Below, piece by piece: positions 14,861-24,598 of a stretch of DNA of 64,000 nt. This DNA comes from Burkholderiales bacterium (GTDB taxonomy: Bacteria; Pseudomonadota; Gammaproteobacteria; Burkholderiales; Burkholderiaceae_E). The notes beneath the pieces are model-generated. The model worked only from the letters and a program-made list of their open reading frames with translations, was not told the origin of the DNA and did no database searches. Position numbers and translations under genes: made by a program. Location of the stretch: NCBI GenBank assembly GCA_026399875.1, contig JAPLQF010000007.1, positions 1 through 64,000 on the forward strand, written 5' to 3'. Each line of letters opens with the position of its first letter. Position 1 is the stretch's first letter.

Positions 14861-16240
14861 TCAGGACGATGGCTGCGCGCGGCGCTGCAGCGCATCGAGC
14901 AGGCGCTGATGCACACCCCCGAAGCCGCCGTTGCTCATGACCAGTACGCGGTCGCCGGGGCGGGCATGCATCACCACATCGGCCACCAGCGCATCAAGCT
15001 CGGTATGCACACTCGCCTCGTCGCCCAGAGGCGCCAGCGCATCGGCTGCATCCCAGCCCAGACCGCCGGCAAAGCAGAAACTGTGATCGGCCCCGGCCAG
15101 ACTGCCTGCGAGCGCGGCCTTCACCGCGCCGAGCTTCATGGTGTTGGAACGCGGCTCGAGCACCGCGAGGATGCGCTCACCCGGGGCCAGCCGGGCTCGC
15201 AGACCCTCGATCGTGGCGGCAATCGCGCTCGGGTGATGCGCGAAATCGTCGATCACGGTCACGCCTGCGGCCGCACCGCGCACCTCCAGGCGGCGCTTGA
15301 CGCCACCGAATCGGGACAGCGCCTCGATCGCTTCGCCGGGCGGCACGCCTGCATGCTCGGCGGCAGCCATAGCGGCAATCGCATTCGAGCGGTTGTGGCG
15401 GCCGGCCAGCGGCAGGCGACAGCGCCCAAGCAAGGTCTCGCCGCGCATGACGTCGAACTCAGTGGCATCGGCCGATTCGGTCACCGCCGCCTCGTGCCAG
15501 CCACCAGGCGTATCGAACTCGACCCGTTCACTCCAAGCGCCGCGCGCCAGCACCCGGGCCAGCGCCGCTTCGCCACCGTTGACGACCAGTCGCCCACGAC
15601 CAGGGACGGTTCGTACGAGATGATGAAATTGCGTCTCGATAGCCGCAAGATCCGGGAAGATGTCTGCATGATCGAATTCGAGGTTATTCAGAATCGCGGT
15701 CATCGGACGGTAATGCACGAACTTCGATCGCTTGTCGAAGAACGCAGTGTCGTATTCGTCAGCCTCGATCACGAAAGGCGAATCCGGTGCGCCCAGGCGG
15801 GCTGAGAACGGGAAATTGATCGGCACGCCGCCGATCAGAAATCCGGGCGCACGACCGGTCGCCTCGAGGATCCAGGCCAGCAGCGAGGCGGTGGTGGTCT
15901 TGCCGTGGGTGCCGGCCACACCCAGCACCCAGCGGCCGGCCAGCACCGAATCGGCCAGCCACTGCGGCCCGGACACATAGCGCTGGCGCGCGTCCAGAAT
16001 CGCTTCCATCAGCGGATTGCCGCGCGAAACCACGTTGCCGATCACCCAGACGTCGGGCGCCAGCCGGAGCTGCGCCGCGTCGAAACCTTCTATCAGGTCG
16101 ATGCCGAGCGAACGCAGTTGCTCGCTCATCGGCGGGTAGACATTGGCGTCGCAACCGGTGACCCGGTGCCCCGCCTCGCGGGCGATCGCCGCCAGCCCGC
16201 CCATGAAGGTGCCGCAGATGCCGAGGATGTGAAGGTGCAT
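14861..16240 (-). CDS. mpl: UDP-MurNAc:L-Ala-gamma-D-Glu-meso-DAP ligase (Mpl)
   Basis: A 459-residue Mur-ligase family protein. It opens with HILGICGTFMGGLAAIARE, which marks Mpl rather than MurC. The ATP loop is GVAGTHGKTTTASLLAWILE near residues ~108-127, the metal and nucleotide region is EADEYDTAFFDKRSKFVHY and LNNLEFDHADIF, and DDFAHHPSAI is the MurC/Mpl C-domain signature. It re-attaches recycled murein tripeptide to UDP-MurNAc in the cytoplasm. The cell-wall recycling enzyme AmpD is also encoded in this window, at 29467-30069. The length is normal (E. coli ~457). It is divergent from the gene at 16296 and followed by yqiA. Confidence 0.95.
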   Translation of the reverse strand: MHLHILGICGTFMGGLAAIAREAGHRVTGCDANVYPPMSEQLRSLGIDLIEGFDAAQLRLAPDVWVIGNVVSRGNPLMEAILDARQRYVSGPQWLADSVLAGRWVLGVAGTHGKTTTASLLAWILEATGRAPGFLIGGVPINFPFSARLGAPDSPFVIEADEYDTAFFDKRSKFVHYRPMTAILNNLEFDHADIFPDLAAIETQFHHLVRTVPGRGRLVVNGGEAALARVLARGAWSERVEFDTPGGWHEAAVTESADATEFDVMRGETLLGRCRLPLAGRHNRSNAIAAMAAAEHAGVPPGEAIEALSRFGGVKRRLEVRGAAAGVTVIDDFAHHPSAIAATIEGLRARLAPGERILAVLEPRSNTMKLGAVKAALAGSLAGADHSFCFAGGLGWDAADALAPLGDEASVHTELDALVADVVMHARPGDRVLVMSNGGFGGVHQRLLDALQRRAQPSS

Positions 16241-16295
16241 GGGGAGGCAATTCTACCGTCGGATACACTCGAAGCGATCTGTCCTGCCGAACACC

Positions 16296-16982
16296 ATGCC
16301 TGACGCCACCGTTCATCCCGGCCCTGCTCTTCCTGTTCCCGGCCCGATCCCGAGACCAGTTGGCACGCCCGAGACCGGCAGCCGGCCGCCCGGCGAACCA
16401 CTGCGCCAGGAACTGGCGCTGGCCGCCGCAAGGCTGGTGGCCGATACCGGGCTCGATTACGCCAGCGCCAAGCGCAAGGCCGCCCAGGAACTGCTCGACG
16501 GGCGCCCCCTGCCGCGAGGCCAGTTGCCCGACAACCTCGAGATCGACGAGGCCTTGCGCGAGCATCTCGAACTCTTCGACGCAGATCATCCGCAGCGGGT
16601 CTGGCGAATGCGACGCGCGGCGCTCTCGCTGATGCGGCGTCTGTCGGCCTTTCAGCCCTACCTCACCGGTGCGGTCTGGAAAGGTATCGTCGCCGAACAT
16701 GCACCGATCCACCTTCAACTTTTCCATGACGACGTCAAAGCCGTTCAAATCGACCTGCTCAATGACGGCCTTGATTTCGAGGTCGGCGAGCTGCCGCATT
16801 TTCGCGATGCCAGCCGTGGGGAGGTGGAGGCATTGCGACTCGACTGGCAACGCGAGCCGGTCGTGATCTCGCTCTATCGCCACGACGACCTGCGGGGAGC
16901 GCTGCGTGCGACCCCACCGGAGCGGGGCACAGCCATCGACGTCGAACGCCTGATTGACGCCACCACACTGAAGACATCGTGA
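16296..16982 (+). CDS. conserved betaproteobacterial protein of unknown function
   Basis: A 228-residue cytoplasmic protein. After a Pro-rich N-terminus (residues 1-30) it has a helical part (LVADTGLDYASAKRKAAQELL, DEALREHLELFDADHPQRVWRMRRAALSLM). A conserved FQPYLTGAVWKGIVAEHAPI follows, then HLQLFHDDVKAVQIDLLNDG and ISLYRHDDLRGAL. Similar proteins beside a tlpA-like gene are common in Burkholderiales, and the LTGAVWKG/LQLFHDD pattern recalls a nucleotidyltransferase-like fold, but I cannot assign an activity. ATG 16296 is chosen because upstream codons overlap the mpl start region. Its stop overlaps the tlpA-like GTG start by 4 bases, so the two are coupled. Confidence 0.8.
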   Translation: MPDATVHPGPALPVPGPIPRPVGTPETGSRPPGEPLRQELALAAARLVADTGLDYASAKRKAAQELLDGRPLPRGQLPDNLEIDEALREHLELFDADHPQRVWRMRRAALSLMRRLSAFQPYLTGAVWKGIVAEHAPIHLQLFHDDVKAVQIDLLNDGLDFEVGELPHFRDASRGEVEALRLDWQREPVVISLYRHDDLRGALRATPPERGTAIDVERLIDATTLKTS

Positions 16983-17527
16983 CCGACGACACCCTCAAGC
17001 GCCGCCGACGTGGCCTCATGATCACCGCCGGCCTGGCGATAGGCGCCGCCTCCCTTGGCGCCGTGGTTTCCTGGCGGCGCCTGCTGCCATCGGCTGCACC
17101 CGAGGAGGCAGTCGCCCGCTTCTATGCCCTGTCTCTGCCCGACGCCGCGGGACAGTCGATCGCCTTCTCCCGCTTCGCCGGCCATTCGGTGGTCGTGAAT
17201 TTCTGGGCAACCTGGTGCCCACCCTGCGTCGAAGAGATGCCTGAGCTCTCGGCGCTATACCGTGAGCTGTCGCCAGGCGGACTGAAAATGATCGGTATCG
17301 GCATCGATTCGCCCGCCCGGATTGCCGACTTCGCCACCCGTACACCGGTGTCCTATCCACTGGTTGCTGCCGGCATGAGCGGCACCGACATCGGCCGCGA
17401 ATTCGGCAATGCCGCCGGGGTGTTGCCCTTCACCGTGGTGATCAATGCGCAAGGCCGCATCGCCCACCGCATCGTCGGGCGGCTGAAACTGGACGCTTTG
17501 CGCAAACAGCTGACTGCACTGGGCTGA
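16979..17527 (+). CDS. TlpA/ResA-like membrane-anchored thioredoxin
   Basis: A 182-residue thiol-disulfide protein. It begins with GTG inside the preceding stop (GTGA) and has a basic start followed by an anchor ([20 protein letters not shown], residues ~12-31). The thioredoxin fold carries the active site [17 protein letters not shown] (CxxC WCPPC, ~residues 75-84), and [15 protein letters not shown] has the cis-proline. It faces the periplasm and probably reduces disulfides, for example in cytochrome c maturation. This is an AhpC/TSA-Redoxin-type variant. It is the second gene of a two-gene unit with the hypothetical protein. Confidence 0.9.
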   Translation: MTDDTLKRRRRGLMITAGLAIGAASLGAVVSWRRLLPSAAPEEAVARFYALSLPDAAGQSIAFSRFAGHSVVVNFWATWCPPCVEEMPELSALYRELSPGGLKMIGIGIDSPARIADFATRTPVSYPLVAAGMSGTDIGREFGNAAGVLPFTVVINAQGRIAHRIVGRLKLDALRKQLTALG

Positions 17528-17625
17528 ATCGGGTCGCGCTGCTGTCATCTGTCTGTCGCACTGGACAGTTTTGTCAAAACAAGCGCACAATCTGCGCCAA
17601 CTTCGGCAAACCTGCTCTGATTTCC

Positions 17626-18069
17626 ATGGACAAGACGGTCTGGGTATTGCACGGCCCCAACCTCAATCTGCTGGGAACACGCGAGCCCGGTATCTACGGG
17701 TCGACCACCCTGGCTCAGATCGATGCGATGCTGGTGAGGGCTGGAGCGGAGAGCGGCGTGCTGGTCGAATCCTTTCAGAGCAACGCCGAAGGCGCGCTCA
17801 TCGACCGGATCCAGTCAGCCCGCGATAGCCAAGTTGCCTTCATCATCATCAACCCTGCTGCCTACACGCATACAAGTGTCGCGATCCGCGATGCGCTTGC
17901 CGCGGTTGCGATCCCTTTCATCGAGGTTCACCTGTCCAATGTTCATCAGCGGGAACCTTTCCGTCATCATTCCTATCTGTCCGATCTGGCTACCGGCGTC
18001 ATCGCCGGCCTCGGGCCGAGCGGCTATCGCTTCGCCCTGCAGTTCGCCATCGACGCCATTCGCCATTAG
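17626..18069 (+). CDS. aroQ: 3-dehydroquinate dehydratase, type II
   Basis: A 147-residue type II DHQase of the shikimate pathway (3-dehydroquinate to 3-dehydroshikimate). [18 protein letters not shown] is the N-terminal signature and contains the lid. [31 protein letters not shown] (asparagine and active-site histidine region) and [20 protein letters not shown] complete the site. The catalytic tyrosine is in the GIYG segment and the catalytic histidine in VHQRE. The length is normal. It is followed ~105 bp later by accB, a common order in beta- and gammaproteobacteria. Confidence 0.96.
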   Translation: MDKTVWVLHGPNLNLLGTREPGIYGSTTLAQIDAMLVRAGAESGVLVESFQSNAEGALIDRIQSARDSQVAFIIINPAAYTHTSVAIRDALAAVAIPFIEVHLSNVHQREPFRHHSYLSDLATGVIAGLGPSGYRFALQFAIDAIRH

Positions 18070-18173
18070 CTGGTCATTTCCAATTCGGCATTGAGGGCCG
18101 CAAGGCTGCCCGATGCGCCGCCGACCGCTTTCGGGCAGTCGACATCCAACACAGTCCGGGAGACGTCGTACCC

Positions 18174-18656
18174 ATGGATCTACGCAAACTCAAAACACTG
18201 ATCGACCTGGTCGCAGAATCAGGCATCGCCGAACTCGAAATCACCGAGGGCGACGGCAAAGTTCGCATTGTCAAAAGCCCACAACAAGTGGCGATGGGCT
18301 ATGCCCCGATGAATCCGGTCGCGATGGCGCCTGAAGCGCCGCGGGCGATGCAAGCTGCAGAGCCGCCTGCCGCCCCGCCCGCGCCGGTGGCGGCCGCACC
18401 CGCCGAGCCGGCCGCTCCGTCCGGGCATGTCCTGAAATCGCCGATGGTCGGCACCTTCTATCGCTCGGCCAATCCAAACTCATCGTCATTCGTCGAGATC
18501 GGGTCGCAAGTCAAAGAAGGCGACACGCTTTGCATTGTCGAGGCGATGAAACTGATGAACGAGATCGAGGCCGACCATGCCGGAACGGTCAAGGCGATCC
18601 TGGTCGAGAACGGGCAGCCGGTGGAATACGGCCAGCCGCTCTTCATCATCGAGTGA
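18174..18656 (+). CDS. accB: biotin carboxyl carrier protein of acetyl-CoA carboxylase
   Basis: A 160-residue BCCP. The N-terminal half ([22 protein letters not shown]) is the segment that contacts biotin carboxylase. An Ala/Pro-rich linker spans ~residues 60-82, and the C-terminal biotinyl domain holds [13 protein letters not shown], where the lysine of MKL carries biotin. [20 protein letters not shown] is the usual start of that domain. It carries CO2 from AccC to the carboxyltransferase for malonyl-CoA synthesis. It lies 4 bp before accC, so they form an operon. Confidence 0.96.
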   Translation: MDLRKLKTLIDLVAESGIAELEITEGDGKVRIVKSPQQVAMGYAPMNPVAMAPEAPRAMQAAEPPAAPPAPVAAAPAEPAAPSGHVLKSPMVGTFYRSANPNSSSFVEIGSQVKEGDTLCIVEAMKLMNEIEADHAGTVKAILVENGQPVEYGQPLFIIE

Positions 18657-18660
18657 TCAG

Positions 18661-20010
18661 ATGTTCGACAAGATCCTGATCGCCAATCGAGGCGAGATCG
18701 CACTGCGTATCCAGCGGGCCTGCCGTGAACTCGGCGTCAAGACGGTGGTGGTGCACTCCGAAGCCGATACCGAGGCGAAATACGTCAAGCTCGCCGACGA
18801 ATCGGTCTGCATCGGTCCGGCAGCATCGCGCGACAGTTATCTGAACATCCCGGCAATCATCAGTGCCGCCGAGGTCACCGATTCAGAAGCCATCCATCCG
18901 GGCTATGGCTTTCTGTCCGAAAACGCCGACTTCGCCGAACGGGTCGAGAAAAGCGGCTTCGTCTTCATTGGTCCCCGCCCCGAAACCATCCGGATCATGG
19001 GCGACAAGGTCAGCGCCAAGGATGCGATGCGGGCTTCCGGTGTGCCGGTGGTGCCCGGCTCGGACGGCGCCTTGCCGGACGATCCCAAGGAAATCATCCG
19101 GATCGCAAGAAGCGTGGGCTATCCGGTCATCATCAAGGCCTCGGGCGGCGGCGGCGGACGCGGTATGCGGGTGGTCAACACCGAAGCCGCCCTGATCAAT
19201 GCGGTGACCATGACGCGAGCCGAAGCCGGTGCGGCCTTCGGCAATCCGAGCGTCTACCTCGAAAAGTTTCTCGAAAACCCGCGGCACATCGAAATCCAGG
19301 TGCTGGCCGATGAATTCCGCAACGCGGTCTACCTTGGCGAGCGTGATTGCTCGATGCAGCGACGCCATCAGAAAGTGATCGAGGAAGCGCCGGCGCCTGG
19401 TATCGCGCGTCGGCTGATCGACCGGATCGGGGTGCGCTGTACCGAAGCCTGCAGAAAGATGGGTTATCGCGGCGCCGGCACTTTCGAGTTCCTGTTCGAA
19501 GACGGCGAGTTCTATTTCATCGAAATGAATACCCGCGTCCAGGTCGAGCATCCGGTCACCGAGCAGATCACCGGTATCGACATCGTCCAGGAGCAGATTC
19601 GGGTGGCAGCCGGCGAGCGTTTGCGCTTCAAGCAGCGCGACATTCGGCTCGCGGGACATGCGATCGAGTGCCGGATCAACGCCGAGGACCCCTACAAGTT
19701 CACGCCCTCGCCGGGTCGCATCACCAGCTGGCACCCGCCAGGCGGCCCAGGGGTACGGGTCGATTCGCATGCCTATACCAATTACTTCGTGCCACCGAAC
19801 TACGATTCGATGATCGGCAAGGTGATCACCTTCGGCGATACCCGCGAACAGGCGATCATGCGGATGCGCATTGCGCTGTCGGAAATGGTGGTCGAAGGCA
19901 TCCAGACCAATCTGCCGCTGCATCGCGACCTGCTCGCCGATTCGAGCTTCGTGGCCGGCGGGACCTCGATCCATTACCTCGAGAACAAGCTCGCGCAACG
20001 TCGCGGCTGA
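18661..20010 (+). CDS. accC: biotin carboxylase subunit of acetyl-CoA carboxylase
   Basis: A 449-residue ATP-grasp enzyme that carboxylates biotin on AccB. The start [17 protein letters not shown] is typical. [13 protein letters not shown] is the glycine-rich ATP loop, [10 protein letters not shown] and [20 protein letters not shown] bind substrate and metal, and [12 protein letters not shown] carries the catalytic arginine/glutamate region. The length equals E. coli AccC. ATG at 18661 was chosen because it begins at this conserved sequence; an upstream in-frame ATG lies in accB. prmA follows 13 bp later. Confidence 0.97.
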   Translation: MFDKILIANRGEIALRIQRACRELGVKTVVVHSEADTEAKYVKLADESVCIGPAASRDSYLNIPAIISAAEVTDSEAIHPGYGFLSENADFAERVEKSGFVFIGPRPETIRIMGDKVSAKDAMRASGVPVVPGSDGALPDDPKEIIRIARSVGYPVIIKASGGGGGRGMRVVNTEAALINAVTMTRAEAGAAFGNPSVYLEKFLENPRHIEIQVLADEFRNAVYLGERDCSMQRRHQKVIEEAPAPGIARRLIDRIGVRCTEACRKMGYRGAGTFEFLFEDGEFYFIEMNTRVQVEHPVTEQITGIDIVQEQIRVAAGERLRFKQRDIRLAGHAIECRINAEDPYKFTPSPGRITSWHPPGGPGVRVDSHAYTNYFVPPNYDSMIGKVITFGDTREQAIMRMRIALSEMVVEGIQTNLPLHRDLLADSSFVAGGTSIHYLENKLAQRRG

Positions 20011-20023
20011 CCGGGCGCGATTC

Positions 20024-20935
20024 ATGTCGGGATGGCAGGAACTGCTGATCGAAGTCGGGCCAGACGATGCCGAACCCTGGAGCGACGCACTGCTGGAGGC
20101 CGGCGCGCTGTCGGTGCAGGCCGAGGATGCCGATGCCGAGTCGCCTGACGAGCAGCCGTTGTATGGCGAGCCCGGCATGCCGGCCGCAGCGGCCTCGAGC
20201 CTGCCAGGCTGGCGACGAACCATCCTGGCCGCCATGCTCGACCAGCAGACCGATGCGGTGCGACTGCTCGATACTGCGGCCAGGGCGCTCGGCATGGCCG
20301 CGCCCGCTGTGCGCGAGATCAGAACGATTCCCGACCAGGACTGGGTTCGCCTGACCCAATCGCAGTTCGAGCCGATTCCGATCGGAGAGCGCCTGCTGAT
20401 CACACCGAGCTGGCATGCTCTGCCCGATGATGGACGTCTGGCCATCGTCCTCGATCCCGGGCTGGCCTTTGGCACCGGCAGCCATCCCACGACCCGACTG
20501 TGTCTGCAGTGGCTTGAGCGCGAACTGTCGCCGGGCGCCTCAGTCATCGACTACGGTTGCGGCTCAGGCATTCTGGCGATTGCTGCCGCGCGGCTTGGCG
20601 CTGGCAAGGTCATCGGTATCGACATCGACGCCCAGGCACTGATTTCCGCTCGCGACAATGCACAGCGCAATCAGGTGAGCATTGATGTCCGCGCCGGCGC
20701 CGACGCCCGCCCGGAACCCGCGGATGTCGTGGTGGCCAATATTCTCTCGAGCCCTCTCAAACTGCTGGCGCCGGTACTGATCGACCTGGTCAGACCCGGC
20801 GGAACGCTGGTGCTGTCAGGCGTGCTCGCCAGGCAAGTCGACGAAGTCTCGCAGGCCTATGCCCCCAGAATGACAATGTCAGTCGCAGGCACGACAGACG
20901 GCTGGGCTTGCCTGGTTGGCAGCAAACCCCGATGA
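20024..20935 (+). CDS. prmA: ribosomal protein L11 methyltransferase
   Basis: A 303-residue SAM-dependent methyltransferase that trimethylates ribosomal protein L11. WQELLIEVGPDDAEPWSDALLEAGALSV in overview forms the N-terminal L11-recognition domain (key piece LLEAGALSVQAED). LDPGLAFGTGSHPTT precedes the methyltransferase fold, VIDYGCGSGILAIAAA is motif I, and ANILSSPL is the NPPY-like motif IV of this family. The start at 20024 gives the usual length. The accB-accC-prmA order is common in this group. Confidence 0.96.
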   Translation: MSGWQELLIEVGPDDAEPWSDALLEAGALSVQAEDADAESPDEQPLYGEPGMPAAAASSLPGWRRTILAAMLDQQTDAVRLLDTAARALGMAAPAVREIRTIPDQDWVRLTQSQFEPIPIGERLLITPSWHALPDDGRLAIVLDPGLAFGTGSHPTTRLCLQWLERELSPGASVIDYGCGSGILAIAAARLGAGKVIGIDIDAQALISARDNAQRNQVSIDVRAGADARPEPADVVVANILSSPLKLLAPVLIDLVRPGGTLVLSGVLARQVDEVSQAYAPRMTMSVAGTTDGWACLVGSKPR

Positions 20936-20944
20936 TTCGCTGCA

Positions 20945-22156
20945 ATGGCGCTAGCGACTACCTGCCCCCTGTGCAAGACCAGCTTCAAGGTGGTCCCCGA
21001 TCAGCTCAAGCTGAGCCGCGGATCGGTACGATGCGGGGTTTGCCAGAACGTCTTCTCCGGCATCGACCATCTGCGCTATATCGATCAGTCCGCGCTCAAA
21101 GGTCCCAGGCCCCGACCGGCAGGCGCTGACACCGATCCGCTCTCCTCGTCGCCTGGTGACCCCCGCAGCCATCCAGCCAGCGATCAGTCGCCAACGCCCG
21201 ACAAGGCTGCCGCACCGGGTGGCAACATCGGCAGCGACGACCTCAAAACTGCCTTTTTTCTGCCGAACACCGAATTCGGCAATCAGGTCAGCGATGCCCT
21301 GACAGGCACCGCACGCACGCCTCATCGCGACAGGGACTTTTCAAACCTGCCCCGTATCCGATTTTCACATGGTGCACCTGCGGATCAGGACGAGTCGCCT
21401 GCCGACACCGCCGATCGACCCGCAGACAGGCCGTCCGGCTCCGATCAGCTGGGTGTTGTCGAATCAGGCGCCGGCAAGCCTTCGGTGTCAGCGTCAACAC
21501 AGGGCCACAGCACTGCTCACGCCGTCAGCGAGTTGCAGCAGCAGGTCGGCGACCCGGCGTCTTCAAAGGAGCCGGAATCCTCGCTGCCTGCCGAACCGGT
21601 GATCAGCGTTGCGGCTTTGAAGGTCGCGCCACTGTCGGCCGAATCGATCGATTTCAGTTATTCCGGCAATTCGCCGTCGCGTCAACGACAGCCGTTCGCG
21701 CTGATGGTTGTCGCCCTGCTCCTCATCGGCCTGCTGATGCAGGCGCTGATCGGGTGGCGCAACGACATTGCTGCACGCTCGCCGCAGATGTCTGCCGCGC
21801 TCGAGACCCTGCTCGGCCCGCTGGGCATGAAAATCTCGCCACCGCTCGACCTTTCCGTTCTGAGCATCGAATCCTTCGAATTGCAGACCGGGCGATCAGC
21901 GAACATCCTGCAGATGACCGCCATCCTGCGCAATCGAGGCAGCCATGTGGTGGGCTTTCCCGCCATGGAGCTGACCCTGACCGATTCAAGCGGCGCGCTG
22001 CTTTCTCGAAAAGTGATCCAGGTCGAGGCCTATCTTGACAAGCCCCTGATTGCTGGACGGGGGCTCGCCGGGCGGTCGGAGTGGCCGCTTCGAATCGCAC
22101 TCGAGCATGATGGGCTGGCGCCAGCCGGCTATTCTGTCGCCCTGTTTTATCCCTGA
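20945..22156 (+). CDS. zinc-ribbon (MJ0042) and DUF3426 membrane protein
   Basis: A 403-residue protein. The N-terminal zinc ribbon has two CxxC pairs (TTCPLCKTSF, VRCGVCQNVF; residues 6-36) of the MJ0042 type. A long low-complexity, Ser/Asp/Pro-rich linker follows (~50-240). One membrane helix is ALMVVALLLIGLLMQALIGW (~residues 250-269), and a C-terminal DUF3426 domain includes LQMTAILRNRGSHVVGFPAMELTL in part. Function is unknown. The gene regularly follows prmA in betaproteobacteria and sits only 9 bp after it here. Confidence 0.9.
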   Translation: MALATTCPLCKTSFKVVPDQLKLSRGSVRCGVCQNVFSGIDHLRYIDQSALKGPRPRPAGADTDPLSSSPGDPRSHPASDQSPTPDKAAAPGGNIGSDDLKTAFFLPNTEFGNQVSDALTGTARTPHRDRDFSNLPRIRFSHGAPADQDESPADTADRPADRPSGSDQLGVVESGAGKPSVSASTQGHSTAHAVSELQQQVGDPASSKEPESSLPAEPVISVAALKVAPLSAESIDFSYSGNSPSRQRQPFALMVVALLLIGLLMQALIGWRNDIAARSPQMSAALETLLGPLGMKISPPLDLSVLSIESFELQTGRSANILQMTAILRNRGSHVVGFPAMELTLTDSSGALLSRKVIQVEAYLDKPLIAGRGLAGRSEWPLRIALEHDGLAPAGYSVALFYP

Positions 22157-22176
22157 ACGCTTCTCCCGAGGTCTGA

Positions 22177-23112
22177 ATGTCAAAGCGTGTGCTTATCAGC
22201 GGGTCGGTCGCCTACGACACGATCATGGTTTTCGACGGTCACTTCAAGGATCACATCCTGCCCGACCGGGTGCACATGCTGAACGTGTCTTTCCTGACGC
22301 CGCGCCTGACGCGGCAATTCGGCGGCTGCGCGGCCAATATCGCCTACAACCTGCGCGCGCTGGGCGGCTCTCCAACAGTCCTCGCGGCGGTGGGCCGCGA
22401 TGGCGCCGAGTACATTGCCCGGCTCAAGGCAATGGACATCGACACCAGTTCGATTCTGAGCTGTGACGAGCTGTTTACCGCCCAGGCCTTCATCACGACC
22501 GATCTTGCCGACAATCAGATCACTGCCTTTCACCCTGGCGCGATGGCGCGCGCGCATGAAGTTGCTGCAGTGTTCCCGTCGACCTGGGGCATCGTCGCAC
22601 CCAACGGCAAGGACGCCATGCTGCGCCATGCCAAAGAGCTGACTGAAGCAGGCGTACCGTGGATTTTCGATCCAGGCCAGGCGCTGCCGATGTTCTCGGG
22701 CGAGGAACTGACATCCCTGCTCAAGGGCGCGACGGCGTTGGCGGTCAACGACTATGAATGCCAACTGATGGTCGAGAAGACCGGGCGCGCGCAGGCAGAG
22801 CTCGCCGAAAGCGTTGAGGCAATGATCATCACGCGCGGTGCGCAGGGCTCGATCCTGCTGCAGGGAGGCCGGCGCGAGGAGATTGCCTGCGTGCCGATCG
22901 CAAGCGCGGTTGACCCGACCGGTTGCGGTGATGCCTATCGTGGTGGGCTGCTCTATGGCCTGGCTTCGGATCTCGGATGGTCGGTCGCAGCACGCCTTGG
23001 CAGTGTGATGGGCGCCATCAAAATCGAGCAGCATGGCCCACAGAACCATTCGATCGATCGGGAGTCAGTCGCGGCGCGATATCGCGCTGTCTTCGGCGCC
23101 ATGCCCTGGTAG
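22177..23112 (+). CDS. PfkB-family carbohydrate/nucleoside kinase
   Basis: A 311-residue ribokinase-like enzyme. FGGCAANIAYNLRALGGSP near residues ~48-66 is the first PfkB signature, and VDPTGCGDAYRGGLLYGLA near 248-266 is the second, with the catalytic aspartate in GCGDAYRGG. The 20-residue ISGSVAYDTIMVFDGHFKDH start resembles adenosine-kinase-like members found after prmA/DUF3426 in Burkholderiales. Phosphorylation of a sugar or nucleoside is certain at family level, the substrate is not. It probably belongs to the same transcript as DUF3426 (20 bp gap). Confidence 0.9.
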   Translation: MSKRVLISGSVAYDTIMVFDGHFKDHILPDRVHMLNVSFLTPRLTRQFGGCAANIAYNLRALGGSPTVLAAVGRDGAEYIARLKAMDIDTSSILSCDELFTAQAFITTDLADNQITAFHPGAMARAHEVAAVFPSTWGIVAPNGKDAMLRHAKELTEAGVPWIFDPGQALPMFSGEELTSLLKGATALAVNDYECQLMVEKTGRAQAELAESVEAMIITRGAQGSILLQGGRREEIACVPIASAVDPTGCGDAYRGGLLYGLASDLGWSVAARLGSVMGAIKIEQHGPQNHSIDRESVAARYRAVFGAMPW

Positions 23113-23218
23113 CGCTTGGGTGGCAGGTCTTGCGTTGGCAAGGCTTGCCCGGATTGCAGCGCGGTCAGGTGCAGCAAACCCAAAGATCGCAGGCCAGTTC
23201 TGTCGAGGGGCTCAGCCG

Positions 23219-23773
23219 TCAGCGAAACAAGCCGGTGAGCACCGCTGGATCGAGGATGCTCAAGAGGATCTGCAGCAGCAGGATCAGCGCCAGCGGTGAC
23301 AAATCAACACCGCCGACCAAGGGGATGATTTTTCGGATCGGGGCGAGGAGCGGTTGGGTCAGTTGCTGGATCGCTGGCGCGAGCGGCGCAAATGGATTCA
23401 CCCAGGACAGGATGGCTTGAACGATCACCAGACCGATGATCAGATAGATCGTCCGGTTCAACAGCCAGAAGACTGCTCCAAGGATGACCTCAAACGGCCC
23501 TGGCGCGCGTCCTGCGCCTGAAATCAGGAAGTAGAGCAGGGCCACGACGCCCGCGACGATGACCGCTGCCACCACGCTTGCCCAATCCATACTGCGGGTT
23601 GGTGCAACCAGTCGACGCAAGGGCAGGACAAGCCAGTCGGTGACCGCGTTGATGAACTGGCAAATCGGATTTCGCGGGCTCAGATGCACGCGATGCGCAT
23701 AGGCGCGAAGAATGCAGGCGACAGCAAGCAGTCCCCCCACTGTCTCAATCAGCAACCAGATAATTCGGCTCAT
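23219..23773 (-). CDS. YggT-family membrane protein
   Basis: A 184-residue integral membrane protein with two YggT repeats. Each has hydrophobic helices followed by a conserved loop: VHLSPRNPICQFINAVTDWL in the first, ILSWVNPFAPLAPAIQQLTQ in the second. Proteins of this family are implicated in ion homeostasis or osmotic stress and, in other lineages, in division or photosystem assembly; no biochemical role is firm. ATG 23773 is used because it begins the first membrane helix; the longer frame adds eight polar codons. A terminator for the upstream gene lies just before it. Confidence 0.9.
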   Translation of the reverse strand: MSRIIWLLIETVGGLLAVACILRAYAHRVHLSPRNPICQFINAVTDWLVLPLRRLVAPTRSMDWASVVAAVIVAGVVALLYFLISGAGRAPGPFEVILGAVFWLLNRTIYLIIGLVIVQAILSWVNPFAPLAPAIQQLTQPLLAPIRKIIPLVGGVDLSPLALILLLQILLSILDPAVLTGLFR

Positions 23774-23792
23774 GGCGGGCGGATTGTCGCAC

Positions 23793-23820
23793 AAAAAAAA
23801 TCGCGCCCCGGAGAGCGCGA
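23793..23820 (-). terminator. rho-independent terminator of the H1-like gene
   Basis: On the minus strand TCGCGC pairs with GCGCGA around CTCCGGGG or similar and is followed by eight T residues. It lies ~80 bp past the stop of the histone-like gene and 20 bp before yggT. Confidence 0.85.
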
Positions 23821-23898
23821 TCAGGATCGCGGTGCGCTGTCCTGCACCAGAAGGTGTGGCGGTCAGTCAGAACGTCGACCGACCGCCATCCATGTCGA

Positions 23899-24408
23899 TC
23901 AGGGCTTGTTGCCAGTCGGGAAAGGCCAGGCAGCAGCAGGGTTGAGCGGCTTGGACGCTGCCGGAGCAGGCGCAGCGGCAGGCTTTTCAACCTTTTTTGC
24001 AGGCTTCTTGGCAGCCTTTTTCGCAGCAGGCTTCTTGGCAGCCGGTGCTTTGGCAGCAGGCTTCTTCGCCGCAGGCTTCTTGGCTGCAGGCTTCTTGGCT
24101 GCAGGCTTCTTGGCTGCAGGCTTTTTCGCTGCAGGCTTCTTGGCCGCGACTTTTTTAGCCGCAGGCTTTTTGGCTGCGACTTTTTTGGCCGCAGGCTTTT
24201 TGGCTGCAACCTTCTTGGCTGCGGGCTTCTTGGCAGCGACTTTCTTGGCCGCAGGCTTCTTCGCAGCGACTTTCTTGGCCGCGGGCTTCTTCGCAGCGAC
24301 CTTCTTGGCCGCGGGCTTCTTCGCAGCGACTTTCGTAGCGGCCGGTTTCTTGGCAGCGACTTTCTTGGCCGCGGGCTTCTTTGCGGCAGGTTTCTTGGCG
24401 GTTGCCAT
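23899..24408 (-). CDS. histone H1-like Ala/Lys/Pro-repeat protein
   Basis: A 169-residue strongly basic protein. Almost all of residues 5-137 are [10 protein letters not shown] / [10 protein letters not shown] repeats, about 25 lysine-pair pentamers, like the tail of eukaryotic H1, bacterial Hc1/Hc2 and Pseudomonas AlgP. The C-terminus ([20 protein letters not shown], then FPTGNKP) is non-repetitive and matches the ending of Burkholderiales histone-like proteins. It is expected to bind DNA non-specifically in the nucleoid. The DNA repeats are highly similar to each other, so copy number may vary between strains. One unit has an AATKV variant. It lies between nrdB and yggT and has its own terminator. 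Confidence 0.92.
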   Translation of the reverse strand: MATAKKPAAKKPAAKKVAAKKPAATKVAAKKPAAKKVAAKKPAAKKVAAKKPAAKKVAAKKPAAKKVAAKKPAAKKVAAKKPAAKKVAAKKPAAKKPAAKKPAAKKPAAKKPAAKKPAAKAPAAKKPAAKKAAKKPAKKVEKPAAAPAPAASKPLNPAAAWPFPTGNKP

Positions 24409-24564
24409 AGGGATGCTCCTCAGGATGAAGTTGAAAATGCGGAAACCCGTTCAGGCAAGGCATCTGGCCATTCACCGTGCGGGCTATTCATCGGCGCAAG
24501 AAAAGTGTCTTGTGTCCTTACGCTAATGAATGGGGTGTTTCGTGTCGTTGCGAGCTCGCGGACA

Positions 24565-24598
24565 CAAAAAAGGCGCCGGGCACTCTGGCCGGACGCCT
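24565..24598 (-). terminator. rho-independent terminator downstream of nrdB
   Basis: On the minus strand AGGCGTCCGGCC and GGGCCGGCGCCT-like arms (AGGCG/CGCCT, CCGG/CCGG) form a hairpin followed by TTTTTTG. It is ~150 bp after the nrdB stop and ends that transcript before the histone-like gene. Confidence 0.75.
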
